Shown: positions 34,209 to 42,827 of the stretch, in pieces
Position numbering within the stretch: position 1 is the stretch's first letter
How the letters are laid out: each line of letters begins with the position of its first letter
Source: DAIDKA01 sp035487155
GTDB lineage: Bacteria > Pseudomonadota > Gammaproteobacteria > Steroidobacterales > Steroidobacteraceae
Direction: 5' to 3'
Assembly: GCA_035487155.1 (NCBI GenBank)
Contig: DATHMK010000007.1
Coordinates: 1 to 64,000, forward strand
Length of the DNA: 64,000 bases
Program-made: the position numbers and the translations under genes
Notes under the pieces: generated by a model
Seen by the model: the letters and a program-made list of their open reading frames with translations, nothing else
What the model was told of the DNA's origin: nothing
Databases searched by the model: none

Positions 34209-35273
34209 CTATATGCGCGCTTCCAGGACCATGTTGAAAGGTCCTTCCGTCGCCCGTCTGATCCTGGAGAATCCTCCTGCGCGTATCAGGTCGGAAAGTT
34301 TCGCCTGTCCCGCCTGCGCTCCCAGGCCTGTGCCGACCTCCTGATCGAGCGATGTGGGAACGCAGATCATGGTTGATGCGTTGTAGTAGAGGCGACCTAC
34401 GGGGTTCATATTCTGTTCGGGTTTATCACCGGCGATCGGCTCAACGATCATCCAGGTGCCATCCTCGGCCAGAATCTTCCGCATGTGGGCGGCGCATCCA
34501 CGCGGATCGCCCATGTCGTGAAGACAGTCATACATGGTGACCAAGTCAAACTGGCCCTCGGCGATATCCTTTGCATTGGCCACTGCGAAGCGCACCCGAT
34601 CACTTACACCGTGGCTTTTTGCGTGCTTGCGCGCATCCTCGATCGAAGGTTCGTGAAAATCGAAGCCGACAAATTCGCTGGACGGATAGGCCTGGGCCAT
34701 CAGAATCGTAGAAAAGCCGACACCACACCCGACGTCGGCGACTTTCGCGTGTGCTGCGAGCTTGTCCGTTACGCCATCGAGCGCCGGAATCCAGGCTTGC
34801 ACGATATTGTTGACATAGCCGGGCCGAAAGAAGGCACCCGTCGCGCAGAACAGGCAACTTGCCGAGTCGCCCCACCGAACGCCGGTACCCGCCCGAAAGG
34901 CGGCTTCGACCTTCGATTCACCCTCGATCATGGCGGCCGCCAATTCGAAGGCTCCGGCGAGGTATACCGGACTGTCCTGCACGACAAAGATCATGGCCTG
35001 TTCCGGTCCGATGCTGAAGGCATCGCTCGCCGGATCAAAGTCGATATACCCGTTCGCCGCCTGGGCCAACGCCCACTCTCTGACATAGCGTGGGGCCAGG
35101 CCTCCAGTTCGGGCCGCGAGTTCCGATGCCGTGGCGGGACCGCCTTTGCTGAGCGCCTCGAACAATCCAAGGCGAAAGCCGATGCGCGTAGTGGGGACAC
35201 TGAACGCCCCTCCCAGGTCGCCCAGCATTTTGCCGATGAAGTCGTTCAGTTTCCGTTCGTCGAGCTGCGCCAT
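34209..35273 (-). CDS. class I SAM-dependent methyltransferase with winged-helix N-terminus
   Basis: From the ATG at 35273 (GAGG eight bases upstream) the 354-residue protein has an N-terminal winged-helix/dimerisation region (FRLGLFEALSKGGPATASELAARTG) and a Rossmann methyltransferase domain with motif I VADVGCGVGFST, EFVGFDFHEPSI and FDLVTMYDCLHDMGDP. This arrangement matches the Rv2258c-like group, related to plant O-methyltransferases and widespread in bacteria. The acceptor substrate is unknown. It is a single gene with a divergent ABC exporter upstream. Confidence 0.87.
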   Translation of the reverse strand: MAQLDERKLNDFIGKMLGDLGGAFSVPTTRIGFRLGLFEALSKGGPATASELAARTGGLAPRYVREWALAQAANGYIDFDPASDAFSIGPEQAMIFVVQDSPVYLAGAFELAAAMIEGESKVEAAFRAGTGVRWGDSASCLFCATGAFFRPGYVNNIVQAWIPALDGVTDKLAAHAKVADVGCGVGFSTILMAQAYPSSEFVGFDFHEPSIEDARKHAKSHGVSDRVRFAVANAKDIAEGQFDLVTMYDCLHDMGDPRGCAAHMRKILAEDGTWMIVEPIAGDKPEQNMNPVGRLYYNASTMICVPTSLDQEVGTGLGAQAGQAKLSDLIRAGGFSRIRRATEGPFNMVLEARI

Positions 35274-35508
35274 GATCCATACCTCGCGTATGCGCACTTC
35301 ATCGAGCAGGGTCCGATCGACAATGGTTGCAAATATATAGACTTCGTTACAATCGCGAAATCAACGCTGCTGTTGTGCGCTGCATTGATTGACGGATGCT
35401 GCGACGCAGCACGATCAGGTCTTTGCGTCACCTGCAGCACGCAGTCTTCAGTGGCGCAGGCGCTCGAAGGGCACTCAGGGGCTGCGGGGTCCCTGCGCCG
35501 GCGCCAAC

Positions 35509-35514
35509 TATAAT
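35509..35514 (+). promoter_or_regulatory. possible -10 element upstream of the ABC exporter
   Basis: TATAAT at 35509-35514 lies in the 309-base divergent gap (35274-35582), 68 bases before the exporter start, without a good -35. A second AT-rich patch, TTGCAAATATATAGACTTCG then TTACAAT near 35328-35354, could serve either direction. Nothing else is evident in this gap. Confidence 0.35.
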
Positions 35515-35582
35515 AAAGTCAATACGTTGCCGGCTCCGTGACCTCGGTGCTGCAAACCAAGAACTCAGGCACAGGAGATCCT

Positions 35583-37472
35583 ATGCGCGGCATGGCCGGA
35601 ACGATGCGGGCCCTCAGGCAGGACCCGACGGTGCTCGAACACCGGATCAAACCCGGAACGCTGCGGCGCACGCTGGGAATCGCCGCACCGTACACGGGGT
35701 GGCTGTTGGTACTGGCGGTGGTGGTGGTCGTCAATGCCAGCATCGGCATCACCTATCCCCTGATCTACCGCCGCATCATCAACGACGGCATCCTTCGGGG
35801 CGATACCGCACTGATCGTGTGGCTGGCGGTGCTGATCGGAGCCCTGGGTGTGCTGGATGCGGCGCTGGGCCTCGCCCAGACCTATCTGGGCACCCGCATC
35901 GGGGCGGATGTGGTGGTGGGGCTGCGCACCCGGCTGTTCGAGCACATCCAGCGCATGCCGCTGGCGTTCTTTGCGCGCACCCAGACCGGAGCGCTGGTCA
36001 ATCGGCTCTTTTCCGACACCATGAGCGCGCGCAGCGCCTTCACCGACATTCTCTCCACCGTCGCCGGCAACATCGTGACGGTGGTACTGATCATCGGCGC
36101 CATGTTCGCCCTGTCCTGGCGCATTGCGCTGGCGGTGCTGGTGCTGCTGCCGTTGTTCGTGCTGCCCGCGCGCTACTGGGGCCGGCGCATCCAGGCCATC
36201 ACGCGCGAGCTCATGAATGCCGGCTCCAGTGTGAGCAGCATGATGGTGGAGCGCTTCAATGTTGCCGGAGCGGTGCTGGCCAAGCTTTTCGGGCGACCCG
36301 ATGCGGACACGGCAGCCTTTGAAATCAAGGCACGGGAGCTGTCCGGTCTCGCCATACGGGCGGCGCTGTACGGGCGCTTGCTGGCCACTGCGCTGGTGCT
36401 GATGGCCAGTCTCGCCACGGCGCTGGCCTATGGCTGGGGCGGCGTGCTGGCGGCCCGCCATGCGCTGGACCTGGGCACCGTGGTGGCGCTGACCTCGCTG
36501 CTGGTGCGGCTGTACGCACCGGTGATGGGCCTGTCCAATGTGCAGGTCACCGTCATGACGGCGCTGGTGGCCTTCGAGCGCGTGTTCGAGGTGCTGGACC
36601 TGGAACCCATGGTGCGCGAGAAGCCCGATGCCGTGGAAGTGCCCGCCGGTCCCCTGGGCGTGGCGTTCGAGCACGTCTCCTTCCGCTATCCATCGGCGGC
36701 AGAGGTGTCGCTGGCCTCACTGGAGTCCATCGCGGTGCCCGAGCGGCGCGCGCCGCAGACCGTCCTGCATGACGTCGACTTCAGCATCACCCCCGGGTCA
36801 CTGGTGGCACTGGTGGGGCCCTCGGGGGCGGGCAAGACCACGATCACCCAGCTCATCCCGCGCCTGTATGACGTCATTGCCGGCAGCGTGCGCATCAACG
36901 GCGTGGACGTGCGCGATGCCAGGCTGGGGTCACTGCAGCGGCGTATTGGCGTGGTGACACAGGAGGCGCACCTGTTCCACGACACCCTGCGCGCCAACCT
37001 CTTGTACGCGCGGCCCGATGCGAGCGCGCAGCAGATCCGCGACGCACTGCGCGATGCTCAGATCCTGGATGTGGTCGAGGGCCTGTCCGAGGGCCTGGAC
37101 ACAGTGGTGGGGGATCGCGGCTATCGCTTCTCCGGTGGGGAGAAGCAGCGCCTCGCCCTCGCCCGGCTGCTGCTGAAGTCACCGGACCTGGTAGTGCTGG
37201 ATGAGGCGACGGCCCACCTGGACTCGCGCTCCGAGGCGGCCGTGCAACAGGCGCTGGAGCGGGCGCTTGCCGGACGCACGGCCATCGTCATCGCGCACCG
37301 GCTCTCCACGGTTCTCAAGGCCGACCTCATCCTGGTGGTGCAGGAGGGGCGGATCGTCCAGCGCGGCACGCACGCACAGCTGTCGGCCACGCCCGGCCTG
37401 TACGAGCAGCTGTACCGCACGCAATTCGCGGCGCAGGAAGCGGGCCGGTCGGTTGATCGACAGCAGCAGTGA
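35583..37472 (+). CDS. ABC exporter, fused permease and ATPase (MsbA/multidrug type)
   Basis: The 629-residue half-transporter starts at the ATG with AGGAG seven bases upstream. Six membrane helices (about 35-320) form the exporter type I domain. The ATPase domain has Walker A GPSGAGKTT, Q-loop VVTQEAHLFHDT, signature FSGGEKQRLALARLL, Walker B LVVLDEATAHLD and switch His in VIAHRLSTV. It would work as a homodimer exporting lipids or drugs. An upstream in-frame GTG (35538) lacks a ribosome site. Its stop is three bases from the convergent CHAT gene. Confidence 0.93.
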   Translation: MRGMAGTMRALRQDPTVLEHRIKPGTLRRTLGIAAPYTGWLLVLAVVVVVNASIGITYPLIYRRIINDGILRGDTALIVWLAVLIGALGVLDAALGLAQTYLGTRIGADVVVGLRTRLFEHIQRMPLAFFARTQTGALVNRLFSDTMSARSAFTDILSTVAGNIVTVVLIIGAMFALSWRIALAVLVLLPLFVLPARYWGRRIQAITRELMNAGSSVSSMMVERFNVAGAVLAKLFGRPDADTAAFEIKARELSGLAIRAALYGRLLATALVLMASLATALAYGWGGVLAARHALDLGTVVALTSLLVRLYAPVMGLSNVQVTVMTALVAFERVFEVLDLEPMVREKPDAVEVPAGPLGVAFEHVSFRYPSAAEVSLASLESIAVPERRAPQTVLHDVDFSITPGSLVALVGPSGAGKTTITQLIPRLYDVIAGSVRINGVDVRDARLGSLQRRIGVVTQEAHLFHDTLRANLLYARPDASAQQIRDALRDAQILDVVEGLSEGLDTVVGDRGYRFSGGEKQRLALARLLLKSPDLVVLDEATAHLDSRSEAAVQQALERALAGRTAIVIAHRLSTVLKADLILVVQEGRIVQRGTHAQLSATPGLYEQLYRTQFAAQEAGRSVDRQQQ

Positions 37473-37475
37473 TCC

Positions 37476-39947
37476 TCAGGAGCCGGCGTACAGCTGGAAG
37501 GGAGCCCAGTAGAAGGGTTTGCGATAGACGGCGGGCGAGCGAATCAGCGACAGTTTCGCGGCGCGCAGCGCCACGTCCGGTGTCTTTCCCGCCTGCAGTT
37601 CGGCATAGAGTCTATCCATCAGCAGCGGCGTGGAGGCATCGTCGGCCTGCCACAGGGCACCGATGACATAGTGGGATCCGGCACGCAGGAACACCCACGC
37701 CAGACCCACCAGCCCTTCACCGGCATAGGCGCGTACACCCGAGCCATAACACGTGGAGATGGTGACCAGGTCGGCGTGCAGGGGCAGCTGCAGGATGTCG
37801 TGCGCGTAGAGTTTGAAATCCTCGGGTTGATCCTTTGGCGCTGACAGCACGACGGCCGAGTCGAGCGGACTCAGGCGGCTCGCAGTGCCGTGCGCGACGA
37901 AGTGAATATAGCGGTATTGGTCGGGCGCGCTCAGCGCATACGCGCCAGGCACCGCCTGGGATCGGGTAAGAACGGTCTGACTTGCGGCGGGGAAGTGCTG
38001 TTGGATGCGCTGAATCTCGTTGGCGGCATTCGGCAGTGCCTCAATCCCGGTGGCGGCCACAGGATCTCCGATGAGCAGCAGCTGCCTGGCGGCCGCGCTC
38101 CCGGCGGACTCCTGCAAATGGGCCAGTAAGCCGATCGAGCTTGCGGTCGTCACCGTGACCTGCTCGATCCAATAGCTGAATCCGCCTGCCGATGGTTCAA
38201 GCAGGGTCTCGAAGTTGAGCGTATGCAAAATGCCATCCGGGACCAGGAAGACCCGCGAATCTGCGGGGATCAGCGCGGCGGCGGGCTTGACCAGCATCTG
38301 GTACAGGGAAATCGCGGCGGCAGTGTCCGCCCGTACCGGATCGGCTGATTTCAGGATCGCTCGCTGATAGGCCTCAACCTGCGATTGAATCTCCCCGGAT
38401 GCGGGCAGCACAAACAGGCGGGTCTGCCGCGCGGTCACCGCCCACAGGTATGAGCGCTGCGGTCCCAGCGAATAGAACAGGATGGTGGCATCCAGCTTGC
38501 GCGCAATCGTGCGGGGGTCGATCGCGTCCTTGCCCGGCGCGTCACGCTCGGATTCGGTGACCTTCAGGCCCTCCGCCAGCGTGCGGGCACGGCTGCGATC
38601 AAGGAGGCGCAGTGCCGCATCGGGCTGCTGCCTGCTGATGAGGAAATCGGCATATTGCCGGTACACTGCCGCGCCATAGCCGAAAGCGGCCAGTCGCCGT
38701 GATTCATCCGGCTCCGCGGACCGCTTGTCCTCGAAGGTCTGAATGGCGCGCTGGTACCACAGCTGTGCTTTTGCCGACAGACGCCGGTCCTTGTAGAGAT
38801 CGGCCAGCGCGGCCTCGATATCCGTGCGCAGATCCGTGTCGGTCGCAGCCTGGTGGGCGCTGAGCAGGATCTGCTGCACATCGGCACTTCCGAGCCGCTC
38901 GGCAAGCAGGCCCTGCACGAACCCGACATAGGCCAGCAGGTTGTTGTCCTTGGATTCATGGGCCTTCAGCGCGGCCGCCTCGAGATAACGCTGCGCCGCC
39001 GGGTATTGAGCCTGCTCATCGAGCAACAGGGCGAGGTTGATTTCGATGTTGGTGACCTGGTCGCTGGCCGCGCCGCCGGACAGGGTCAAATGAGTTTGCA
39101 GCGCCTGCTCTTCGTACTGGCGCGCCGCCGGCAGGTCGCCGAGCCTGTATTCAGCGAGGCCGGCATCCTGCAGCCATAGGGCGCGGTTACGGTTCATGCC
39201 GATGCGCTGCGCCAGTTGCTCGGCCTGCTGGAACTGGGCGAGGGCGCGCTCGAAGTCACCCAGGTTGTAGTAAGCCCATCCCATATTTCCCTGCGCGATT
39301 TGGATCTGTCTGCGTGCCTGCACCGATTGGGCGAAGTCGGCGGCGGTTTGCAGCGGAACCAAGGCCTGGTCGTAATGGTCGCCCAGGAGACTGTCGGCGC
39401 CGATGTCGACCAGATCGGAGGCTTGAAGCAGCAGATTGCCGGAGCGACGAGCGATCGCCAGGCTGGCACGGAACTTCTCGGTTGCCTGGTCCAGATGGCC
39501 GGCATCACGCGCCACCAGCGCCTCGGCCCGCAGCACATCTGCCATCAGCGCGGAATGCGAGCCTTCCGCGAGCCGGCGCGCTGCGCGCACCTCCTGATCA
39601 CCGCGCGGCGAGTCATCCAGACGCGTATGGGCAACCCCGGATAGCAGCTGGTACCTGATCGCCGGATCGCCCTGTGTCGGAATGGCGGGCCCGGGTGCGC
39701 TGAGCAAGGCGAGGGCATCCTTGGGTTTGTCCTGCCTAAGCAGAATCTCCGCTTCGAGCAGCCGAAACTGAAATCCCCAGGTTGCAGCAGGCTGTGAAGT
39801 GCCGGTGGCGAAATCATCGCGCGCCCGCGCCGCCCGGTCGCGGGCACGCTCCAGGTCACCGTGCAGGTAGTCATCGGAAATGCTTTGGAATAAGGCGGCC
39901 GGATCCGATGCCTGATGGCACCCTGATAATGGAATGCCAGCCAGCAA
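37476..39947 (-). CDS. TPR-CHAT protease-like protein (possible lipoprotein)
   Basis: The protein (about 823 residues from TTG 39947) has many tetratricopeptide-like repeats in its first 450 residues (for example AYYNLGDFERALAQFQQAEQLAQ) and a C-terminal CHAT caspase-like domain. The dyad is intact: His686 in HFVAHGT and Cys733 in ISTCYGSG, followed by GLAWVFLRAGSHYVIGALW. CHAT proteins cleave partner proteins in stress, conflict or cell-death pathways. The frame continues upstream to LALLAGIPLSGC, a lipobox-like segment, but no ATG or GTG follows the upstream stop, so the true start is unclear. It is the last gene of an ECF sigma operon. Confidence 0.85.
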   Translation of the reverse strand: MLAGIPLSGCHQASDPAALFQSISDDYLHGDLERARDRAARARDDFATGTSQPAATWGFQFRLLEAEILLRQDKPKDALALLSAPGPAIPTQGDPAIRYQLLSGVAHTRLDDSPRGDQEVRAARRLAEGSHSALMADVLRAEALVARDAGHLDQATEKFRASLAIARRSGNLLLQASDLVDIGADSLLGDHYDQALVPLQTAADFAQSVQARRQIQIAQGNMGWAYYNLGDFERALAQFQQAEQLAQRIGMNRNRALWLQDAGLAEYRLGDLPAARQYEEQALQTHLTLSGGAASDQVTNIEINLALLLDEQAQYPAAQRYLEAAALKAHESKDNNLLAYVGFVQGLLAERLGSADVQQILLSAHQAATDTDLRTDIEAALADLYKDRRLSAKAQLWYQRAIQTFEDKRSAEPDESRRLAAFGYGAAVYRQYADFLISRQQPDAALRLLDRSRARTLAEGLKVTESERDAPGKDAIDPRTIARKLDATILFYSLGPQRSYLWAVTARQTRLFVLPASGEIQSQVEAYQRAILKSADPVRADTAAAISLYQMLVKPAAALIPADSRVFLVPDGILHTLNFETLLEPSAGGFSYWIEQVTVTTASSIGLLAHLQESAGSAAARQLLLIGDPVAATGIEALPNAANEIQRIQQHFPAASQTVLTRSQAVPGAYALSAPDQYRYIHFVAHGTASRLSPLDSAVVLSAPKDQPEDFKLYAHDILQLPLHADLVTISTCYGSGVRAYAGEGLVGLAWVFLRAGSHYVIGALWQADDASTPLLMDRLYAELQAGKTPDVALRAAKLSLIRSPAVYRKPFYWAPFQLYAGS

Positions 39948-39973
39948 CGCCAGCAGTGTCGCTGAGGGCGTGG

Positions 39974-40804
39974 CTAGTTGTCGCCCGTGCCACCACCACC
40001 CACCGCGTCGACGGTGAATCGGCCGCGCACCGGACAGCAGCTCAGTTGCGCCCGGATCCCGATCAACTGGACCGCATCGCAGGAAACCAAAAGCTCGCCG
40101 AGCAGGATCTGGCCGAACCCCGGGATGTCGATGATGTGACCATGGCTCCGGCAGCCGCCCGCCACCTGCAGACGGTCCACCACGGAAGCCAGTGCGTAGC
40201 CGCCACCAGGAGCGGTGGGCCCCGAGGTCATCCGCCGATGTCGGCTGACTACCCACCTATGAGCGTCCTCACTGCCATCCTTGAAGTCATTGAGCAGGCT
40301 TTCACCCTGCACGCGGCCGGCCTGCCGGGCCTGTTCCCAAGTGAGTCCGACCGCTGTCTTACCATCATGAGGCCGTTGCAATTCCTGGTTCAAGGTCGCG
40401 TGACAGGCGTGCCCGGCAATCCGCAATCCTTCGAACACTGTGCCGCTGACGCAAAACCCGATCGCCTCGGACTGGTCCGAAAGATTGATCGCCAGTTGTG
40501 TCACGATCCTGTCCGCTCTGACGACTTCCAGGATATTCAGATCCTCGACCACCGCGGTCACCAGAATCGCGGCGGAGCCGTCCTCGCAGCATTCCTGGCC
40601 CGACACGCGCGTATAGGCCGAGGAGCAGGAGATGATTTCATCCGCAGTAAACGCCCCCGATCGCGCCATTGCAAACCCGCCCACCGGTGGCAGTGAGACC
40701 GCAGCCAGTGTCGGGAGCGCCTTGGCAGGAGACTCGAGCAAACCCCCCAGGGCACTGGCATCGGCTCGCAGGGAGTAGAGTTTCTTCTGGTCGGACGAAT
40801 TCAT
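39974..40804 (-). CDS. Cys-rich protein of unknown function, CHAT partner candidate
   Basis: The 276-residue product has nine Cys residues (60, 72, 73, 118, 134, 218, 242, 256, 257) and predicted beta-rich stretches (AAILVTAVVEDLNILEVV, GYALASVVDRLQVAGGC, IIDIPGFGQILLGELLVSC). It ends in a flexible GGGGTGDN tail. It has no signal peptide or membrane helix, and I do not recognise the family. It lies between the anti-sigma gene (46-base gap) and the CHAT gene, whose frame overlaps its 3' end. That position suggests a substrate, regulator or effector of the CHAT protease. This role is inference. Confidence 0.8.
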   Translation of the reverse strand: MNSSDQKKLYSLRADASALGGLLESPAKALPTLAAVSLPPVGGFAMARSGAFTADEIISCSSAYTRVSGQECCEDGSAAILVTAVVEDLNILEVVRADRIVTQLAINLSDQSEAIGFCVSGTVFEGLRIAGHACHATLNQELQRPHDGKTAVGLTWEQARQAGRVQGESLLNDFKDGSEDAHRWVVSRHRRMTSGPTAPGGGYALASVVDRLQVAGGCRSHGHIIDIPGFGQILLGELLVSCDAVQLIGIRAQLSCCPVRGRFTVDAVGGGGTGDN

Positions 40805-40850
40805 GACGGACCTCGCGACTCGTTAAGCGGATGGCTGCTGCCGACAGTGG

Positions 40851-41546
40851 TCAGGGGCTCGGATTCAACACAAACCGGTAGCGTGCCAGAGCGGCGGCCT
40901 GCGGGTTGCTGCCGCGGTCCTGAGCCTCCAGACCCTGCACGACCAAGGTGTAGTCTCCCGCGCCCAACACACCCGCCGGCACACTGATGGCTATCGTATC
41001 CTGCGCCTGGACTGCGGACACCGGTACCCGCCAGACCACCGCTCCTGCGGCGTCGATCAGCTCGCAGGCATAAGCCGGATACGGCCGGGCCGCAGGAATA
41101 TCAAGCGACAGCAGCAGGGGCTGACCGGAGGGGCCGCGGATCTGGGGCAGGGCGTCCCCGCGGCTGTTGCCACCGATGAGGGAGACGGTCGCCACGACAC
41201 CCGGCTGCCTGAGCTGGGCGATTTGTGCGTTGAAGCGGGGTAGAACCACGCCATTTTGATAGACGATGACCGCCAGGAGCAGCCCAAAGGCCGGGGTGAG
41301 CACTGCCGGTCTGAAGAACACGTCCAGCCAGGGGCGCTTCAGGCTCTTCGCGGCGGCGTGTCCCAGATTCCCGCGCCTGAGTTCCTGGCGCGAAATGTCG
41401 AGGAAATCGGCGGTGATACGCACCTCGGCCGCACATTCCTGGCAGTCGAAGAAATGCTCCTCGAACGCGGTCCGCTGCGGTGGTGGCAGCTCGTCCAAGA
41501 AGTACCGTTCCACCGCCCCGAGTTGCATGGCTTCCTGGTGATCCAT
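40851..41546 (-). CDS. zinc-finger anti-sigma factor, membrane-anchored
   Basis: The 231-residue protein has a short anti-sigma zinc-binding motif, HFFDCQEC (His31, Cys35, Cys38, H-X3-C-X2-C). A membrane helix lies at about 78-100, and a periplasmic domain (about 105-231) has a beta-sandwich look. It would hold the ECF sigma factor at the membrane until a signal releases it. Its ATG overlaps the sigma stop codon by one base (TAATG), so the two are translated together. The periplasmic domain is probably the sensor. Confidence 0.88.
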   Translation of the reverse strand: MDHQEAMQLGAVERYFLDELPPPQRTAFEEHFFDCQECAAEVRITADFLDISRQELRRGNLGHAAAKSLKRPWLDVFFRPAVLTPAFGLLLAVIVYQNGVVLPRFNAQIAQLRQPGVVATVSLIGGNSRGDALPQIRGPSGQPLLLSLDIPAARPYPAYACELIDAAGAVVWRVPVSAVQAQDTIAISVPAGVLGAGDYTLVVQGLEAQDRGSNPQAAALARYRFVLNPSP

Positions 41547-42145
41547 TACTCGGCCTCGCCAAAACGCTGTAAATAGAAGAACTTGAACGATCGCTTGGCC
41601 CGGTGAACCAGGACCCGCAGGTACTCCCGCGACAGTCCCAGCTCGGCGCAGACCGTGTCCTTGTCGCGCTCCTCCAGCAATACCAGCTGTAGCAGCCGGC
41701 GATCTCGGTCGGGCAATTCGCTCAGGATCCTGCGCACGAGCTGCTGCGCTTCGCGGCTTTCGGCACCCGCGCCCATCGTTTCCGTTGCGACGCAGCTTTC
41801 CTGCGGGATCTCATCAATGCTGGCGGCGCTACGGCCCTTGGCGCGGTAATGCTCCAGCAATACGTTGTTGCACACCGAATTGACCAGGGCACCCAAGCCT
41901 GCCGGATCGCGGATTTCATTGGCACGTACCAATGTGAGAACCCGCACGAAGGTCTCCTGCCGCACATCCTCGATCGCCTCCTTCGAGCTCAGTCGGGAGC
42001 GCAGTTTCAGCATGATGAGCTGGCCGAAGTATGCGGCGAAGTGCCGTTCGGTGTGCACATCGCCGCGTTGCAGGCGCTCCAGGTAGTCGGCGTCGAATGC
42101 AATGAACTGCAAAAGGGGCCCGCTCCGTGACTGCGGTCGAGCCAC
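41546..42145 (-). CDS. ECF-family RNA polymerase sigma factor
   Basis: The 199-residue protein has sigma region 2 (about 30-100, with AIEDVRQETFVRVL) and region 4 (about 135-190, with LPDRDRRLLQLVLLEERDKDTVCAELGLSREYLRVLVHRAKRSF). It is a small extracytoplasmic-function sigma factor. It precedes its zinc-finger anti-sigma by one overlapping base and follows a hypothetical gene by 36 bases. It should switch on this operon and perhaps other stress genes. No clear ECF promoter motif was found by eye upstream. Confidence 0.93.
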   Translation of the reverse strand: MARPQSRSGPLLQFIAFDADYLERLQRGDVHTERHFAAYFGQLIMLKLRSRLSSKEAIEDVRQETFVRVLTLVRANEIRDPAGLGALVNSVCNNVLLEHYRAKGRSAASIDEIPQESCVATETMGAGAESREAQQLVRRILSELPDRDRRLLQLVLLEERDKDTVCAELGLSREYLRVLVHRAKRSFKFFYLQRFGEAE

Positions 42146-42181
42146 CCATTCTACCCGACTCCCTATGCTCGCCCATGGCCG

Positions 42182-42751
42182 CTAGCACACGTACTCCAGT
42201 GCCCCGATCCGCAGCATGCCTTCCATGGCCTCCCGTGGCAGACCCTCCTCGATCAATGCCGCCGCCGGGCAGCGTGTCTCGAATCTTGCCCAAAGGCGCT
42301 TTTCAAAAGGCGAGGCGATCCGGCACAGCGCCGTCATTCCCGGGGCGATCAACAAGGCGCGACCTTCGGGAAATACCGCCAATCCGGCGTTCTCACCGCG
42401 CTTCAGGAGCCGCCGCGGATCAAACAGAGCCGGGTCCGGCGCCTTGAAGCTGGCGGCGGCGCGGTGCGCCCGCAGTGCCATCTGCTCGAACCGGCACACT
42501 GTCAATTCTGCGGAGGGATCCGGAAGCTGCCTGGCAATGAAATCGAGCAGGGTGTCGGCCGAAGTGGTCCAGGCCATCAACAGCCTCTGTCGCACATCAT
42601 CGCGCAGGACCGACAGGGTCAACAGACCCTCATTCACCGCGCGCCGCGCGCACCAGGAGTGCTGTACCTGGGAGGTGAACTGGAAGCCCGAGCCATGTAT
42701 CAATGCCGCAAAACAGGCTCGTTCCGGAACTTCAAGGCTGTACGAGTTCAT
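42182..42751 (-). CDS. conserved hypothetical protein leading the ECF-CHAT operon
   Basis: The 189-residue product has no signal peptide or membrane helix. It contains RACFAALIHGSGFQF, VQHSWCARRAVNEGLLTLSVLRDD, SAELTVCRFEQMALRAH and FPEGRALLIAPGMTALCRI. The regular spacing of WC, CRFEQ and a late LPREAMEGMLRIGALEYV resembles a family of small proteobacterial proteins whose name I cannot recall. GGGGAGGGG lies just before its ATG, and the ECF gene begins 36 bases after its stop. It is probably the first gene of the sigma operon. Its function is unknown. Confidence 0.75.
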   Translation of the reverse strand: MNSYSLEVPERACFAALIHGSGFQFTSQVQHSWCARRAVNEGLLTLSVLRDDVRQRLLMAWTTSADTLLDFIARQLPDPSAELTVCRFEQMALRAHRAAASFKAPDPALFDPRRLLKRGENAGLAVFPEGRALLIAPGMTALCRIASPFEKRLWARFETRCPAAALIEEGLPREAMEGMLRIGALEYVC

Positions 42752-42827
42752 GCGGCCCCTCCCCAGGGTTGTTATTCGCGACCGTCCTCAATGGTGGCGC
42801 GAAGGGGAGATTCGTTTCAGGCCGGCG

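Noticed and set aside
35565..36674. 369-residue open frame on the minus strand
   Set aside because: It is antisense to the ABC exporter and is His/Gln-rich with no recognisable domain.
39974..40804. Bacterial gasdermin as the identity of the CHAT neighbour
   Set aside because: The position is suggestive, but I see no gasdermin-like N-terminal motif and cannot support the family call from sequence alone.
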